DNA from: Arthrobacter sp. efr-133-R2A-120
GTDB lineage: Bacteria; Actinomycetota; Actinomycetes; Actinomycetales; Micrococcaceae
Direction of reading: 5' to 3'
Assembly: GCF_030209835.1 (NCBI RefSeq)
Contig: NZ_JARVRF010000015.1
Coordinates: 1-64,000 of the forward strand
Length of the DNA: 64,000 bases
In this document: positions 61,680 through 64,000 of the stretch, in pieces
How the letters are laid out: every line of letters starts with the position of its first letter
Numbering within the stretch: the stretch's first letter is position 1
Translations under genes and position numbers: made by a program
The notes under the pieces: model-generated
Seen by the model: only the letters and a program-made list of their open reading frames with translations
Told to the model about the DNA's origin: nothing
The model's database searches: none

Positions 61680-64000
61680 TTCTCAAGGCAGTACACGTTA
61701 CCGCCGTCGTCGTCTCGCACGACGGCGGTAGCTATCTCCCCAGAACCCTGGCGGCTCTGCTGGACCAGACGCGTCCGGCAGATGCCGCCATTGGCATTGA
61801 TACGGGCTCCCGCGACAAGTCAGCAGCGTTGCTGCAGCGGGCTCTTGGTAAGGCCAATGTCACCAGCACAGGCGAACACAAAATGGGTTTCGGCGCGGCC
61901 GTCATGGCTGGCCTGGCCCGTTCGACCCCCTCGCAGGAGCCGGGCACGGTCGAATGGATCTGGTTGTTGCACGACGACGCCGCTCCCGCCCCGGATGCCC
62001 TCGCCGAGTTGCTTCTGGCAGTCGAGCGCGCTCCTTCGGTCACTGTGGCCGGTTGCAAGCAGCTGGCCTGGGATGCGGAACGCAGGCTCATCGACGCCGG
62101 TCTGTCCACGAGCCGCTGGGCCGAACGGCTGACCCTCATTGAAGCCGACGAACTGGACCAGGGCCAGTACGACGGGCGCACAGACACTTTCGCGGTGAAT
62201 TCCGCGGGCATGCTCATCCGCCGCGACGCCTGGGAACAGCTGGGCGGTTTCGACCCGGCGCTTCCCGGCGTGGGAGACGACGTCGATTTCTGCTGGCGCA
62301 ACTGGCTCGCGGGCAACCGGGTTGTGGTGGTTCCGGCGGCGCGCATGTTCCACGTAGAGCACCGTCCCAACGGCTTGGCGACACCCGCCGCCGCACGCAA
62401 GAGCCAAATCCACTTGAGGCTCACACACGCTTCGCCGTGGAAGGTTCCGCTGCACGCGCTCGGCGCGTTGCTCGGGAGCACGGTCAGGCTCGTCTTGAGC
62501 ATCCTCGTTAAGGAGCCGGGTTACGGGATCTCCCAACTTGGCGCCACCCTTGCGGCGATTGGCCGTCCCCGCGCGATCTGGCGTTCCAGGGAGAACGCCG
62601 CCCGGACGCGGCGCGTGCGACGTTCGATGGTCAAGGGCCTGCAGACTCCGCGGCGCGAGGTCTGGGCCCACCGCCGCTCCCTCGTCGAGGCGATTGGCGC
62701 GGACGAATTCCAGGAGACCGATTCCCTGGCTCCGGAACCGAGCGGTGACGCCGGTGACGATTTCGTGGCCCTCGAAACGAATGAACGAGGCTGGATAGGG
62801 ACGGGCGCAGTCGCCGCCGGATTTGTTGCGCTAGCCGCTTCCATCGTCGGGTTGCTGGGGCTCCTGGGGGCAAGCGGGGTGACGGGCGGAGGCCTGTTGC
62901 CGTTGTCCGCCGCCGGGGACATTTGGCGGTCCGCGTCCAGTTGGTGGATCAGCTTAGGCGCTGGCTTGCCCGGACACGGGGATCCATTCGCCTACCTCCT
63001 GTGGCTTGTGTCATTGCTCGGGGGAGGCGACTCCAGCACAGCCGTCGTTTGGCTGTTGTTGCTGGCCATGCCACTGTCTGGCCTGGGCGCCTGGTTCGCC
63101 GCTGGCGCGATGACCACGCTGCGCCGTTACCGTTTTATTGCGGCCTTGGTCTGGGCCGGAGCACCAGCCCTCCAAGTCGCCTTGAACCAAGGAAGGGCCG
63201 GCGCCCTTCTCGCCCACGTCGCGATGCCCTTGCTGGTGCTGGCCCTCTTTCGAGCCACGGGATCGGCGCTGGGGCGGGGCACTACCTTGGACCAGATCCA
63301 GCCGTCCGGCCACGCCGCAGCCAAGCCGTTGCCGGGCAAGCCGGGCGTCAACGGCACTCCGTCGTGGACGGCTGCTGCCGCGGCGGGCCTGGCGCTGGCA
63401 GTCGTAGCGGCCTCTGCGCCATCCCTGCTTCCTCCCTTTGCCGTCCTCATTGTTTTTTGCGGCATCGCCTTGGGGCGGCGGGGGCGGACCATTTGGTGGT
63501 CACTGCTTCCGAGCGCTGCGCTCTTTGCGCCATATGTCCTCTCCGTCCTGGAACGGCCCCGCGCCATGCTGGCCGATCCGGGCCTGCCGCTGGGTTTCGA
63601 AGCCGCACCGTTGTGGCAGCAACTGCTTGGCCAACCCTTGAAATTCGATGCCAACGGCGGTTTGGCCGGCTTGGCGCTATTCGGCCCGTCGGGTATTCCG
63701 TGGGCGCTGGCGCTTGCCCTGCTGCTCGGCGCGCCGGTCCTGCTCCTGTCCATTGCCGCACTCTTTGTGCCCGGACGGCGGTCCCGCGTCACGCGTTTCC
63801 TCTGGGCCGGGGCCCTCTTGTTCCTCGCATGGGCATGGCTTGCCGGACACGTGGCAACCGGCGTCGACGGCAACGTGCTCGTCGCACCCTTCACCGGGCC
63901 GGCTGTTTCCGCCGCCGGGTTCGCCTTCCTGGGAGCGGCGATGATCGGCGCCGACAACCTCCTCCAGCTGAAGGCCAAGGCAGAAGACGGCCGCCCGGTC
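61676..64000 (+). CDS. Family 2 glycosyltransferase with large membrane domain (partial, runs off window)
   Basis: At least 775 residues, cut at the window end. GT-A domain: VHVTAVVVSHDGGSYLPRTLAALLDQT at the start, IDTGSRD, WIWLLHDDAAPAPDALAELL (nucleotide-sugar/metal), PGVGDDVDFCWRNWLAGN. After about residue 375 come many membrane spans with Gly/Ala/Leu-rich loops. Likely builds a cell-envelope polysaccharide using a lipid-linked sugar. No ATG/GTG/TTG precedes the conserved start; CTG at 61676, overlapping the whiB stop and 8 nt after GAGGAAG, is the best candidate. Confidence 0.88.
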   Translation, partial: MILKAVHVTAVVVSHDGGSYLPRTLAALLDQTRPADAAIGIDTGSRDKSAALLQRALGKANVTSTGEHKMGFGAAVMAGLARSTPSQEPGTVEWIWLLHDDAAPAPDALAELLLAVERAPSVTVAGCKQLAWDAERRLIDAGLSTSRWAERLTLIEADELDQGQYDGRTDTFAVNSAGMLIRRDAWEQLGGFDPALPGVGDDVDFCWRNWLAGNRVVVVPAARMFHVEHRPNGLATPAAARKSQIHLRLTHASPWKVPLHALGALLGSTVRLVLSILVKEPGYGISQLGATLAAIGRPRAIWRSRENAARTRRVRRSMVKGLQTPRREVWAHRRSLVEAIGADEFQETDSLAPEPSGDAGDDFVALETNERGWIGTGAVAAGFVALAASIVGLLGLLGASGVTGGGLLPLSAAGDIWRSASSWWISLGAGLPGHGDPFAYLLWLVSLLGGGDSSTAVVWLLLLAMPLSGLGAWFAAGAMTTLRRYRFIAALVWAGAPALQVALNQGRAGALLAHVAMPLLVLALFRATGSALGRGTTLDQIQPSGHAAAKPLPGKPGVNGTPSWTAAAAAGLALAVVAASAPSLLPPFAVLIVFCGIALGRRGRTIWWSLLPSAALFAPYVLSVLERPRAMLADPGLPLGFEAAPLWQQLLGQPLKFDANGGLAGLALFGPSGIPWALALALLLGAPVLLLSIAALFVPGRRSRVTRFLWAGALLFLAWAWLAGHVATGVDGNVLVAPFTGPAVSAAGFAFLGAAMIGADNLLQLKAKAEDGRPV

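Overview
The window reads as chromosomal DNA of a high-GC actinobacterium, most likely an Arthrobacter-type member of the Micrococcaceae. The signs are a mycothiol S-conjugate amidase (mca), a WhiB regulator, families found almost only in actinobacteria (DUF4245, DUF4307, DUF501, TIGR03089), a FemX-type peptidoglycan branching enzyme, frequent GTG/TTG starts, and gene orders that match mycobacteria (mazG-eno-divIC-DUF501-ppx; greA-DUF4307-mca-small membrane protein-DUF255-hemolysin III-cis-prenyltransferase; fumC/DUF4245/glpX; manA/purE/purK/GtrA/WhiB). Almost all of it is ordinary housekeeping and catabolic DNA. I see no prophage, insertion sequence, transposase or CRISPR array.

Layout. 1-2.3 kb: peroxide-sensing ohrR-ohr operon with a clear operator, plus an oxidoreductase. 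2.4-9.9 kb: nucleoside import and salvage operon (BMP lipoprotein, double ABC ATPase, two permeases, cytidine deaminase, thymidine phosphorylase). 9.9-12.7 kb: two tandem DedA paralogues and adenosine deaminase. 12.7-20.4 kb: mazG, enolase, DivIC/FtsB-like protein, DUF501, Ppx/GppA, a mycosin-like protease and NADH dehydrogenase II. 20.5-27 kb: an ACT-GNAT fusion protein, a tRNA-Leu(UAA), and a complete LIV-type branched-chain amino-acid ABC operon. 27-32.7 kb: Bax-inhibitor-like protein, thiolase, and a Leloir galactose locus (galT-galK divergent from galM). 32.7-42.6 kb: AI-2E permease, ilvA, rhomboid, greA, DUF4307, mca, DUF255 thioredoxin-fold protein, hemolysin III and cis-prenyltransferase. 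42.6-50 kb: phoH2, a GNAT, small membrane and unknown proteins, prepilin peptidase, Nudix, and a TetR-controlled MFS exporter. 50-54.2 kb: fumC, carbonic anhydrase, DUF4245 and glpX. 54.2-55.3 kb: an AbiEi/DUF559-like gene bounded by palindromic repeats. 55.3-64 kb: FemX, manA, purEK, GtrA, TIGR03089, whiB and a large membrane glycosyltransferase cut by the window end.

The least explained DNA is intergenic. Three repeat families stand out: (i) arrays with a 32-bp period and a GTGAGCGAGCG core, arranged as outward-pointing pairs that bracket a hairpin (1-175) and a GNAT gene (44.29-45.15 kb); (ii) a 63-bp imperfect palindrome present three times, two copies bracketing the AbiEi/DUF559-like gene; (iii) a 66-bp, nearly perfect, loop-less palindrome after the rhomboid gene. 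Both ABC importers also carry a strong hairpin between the binding-protein gene and the transporter genes.
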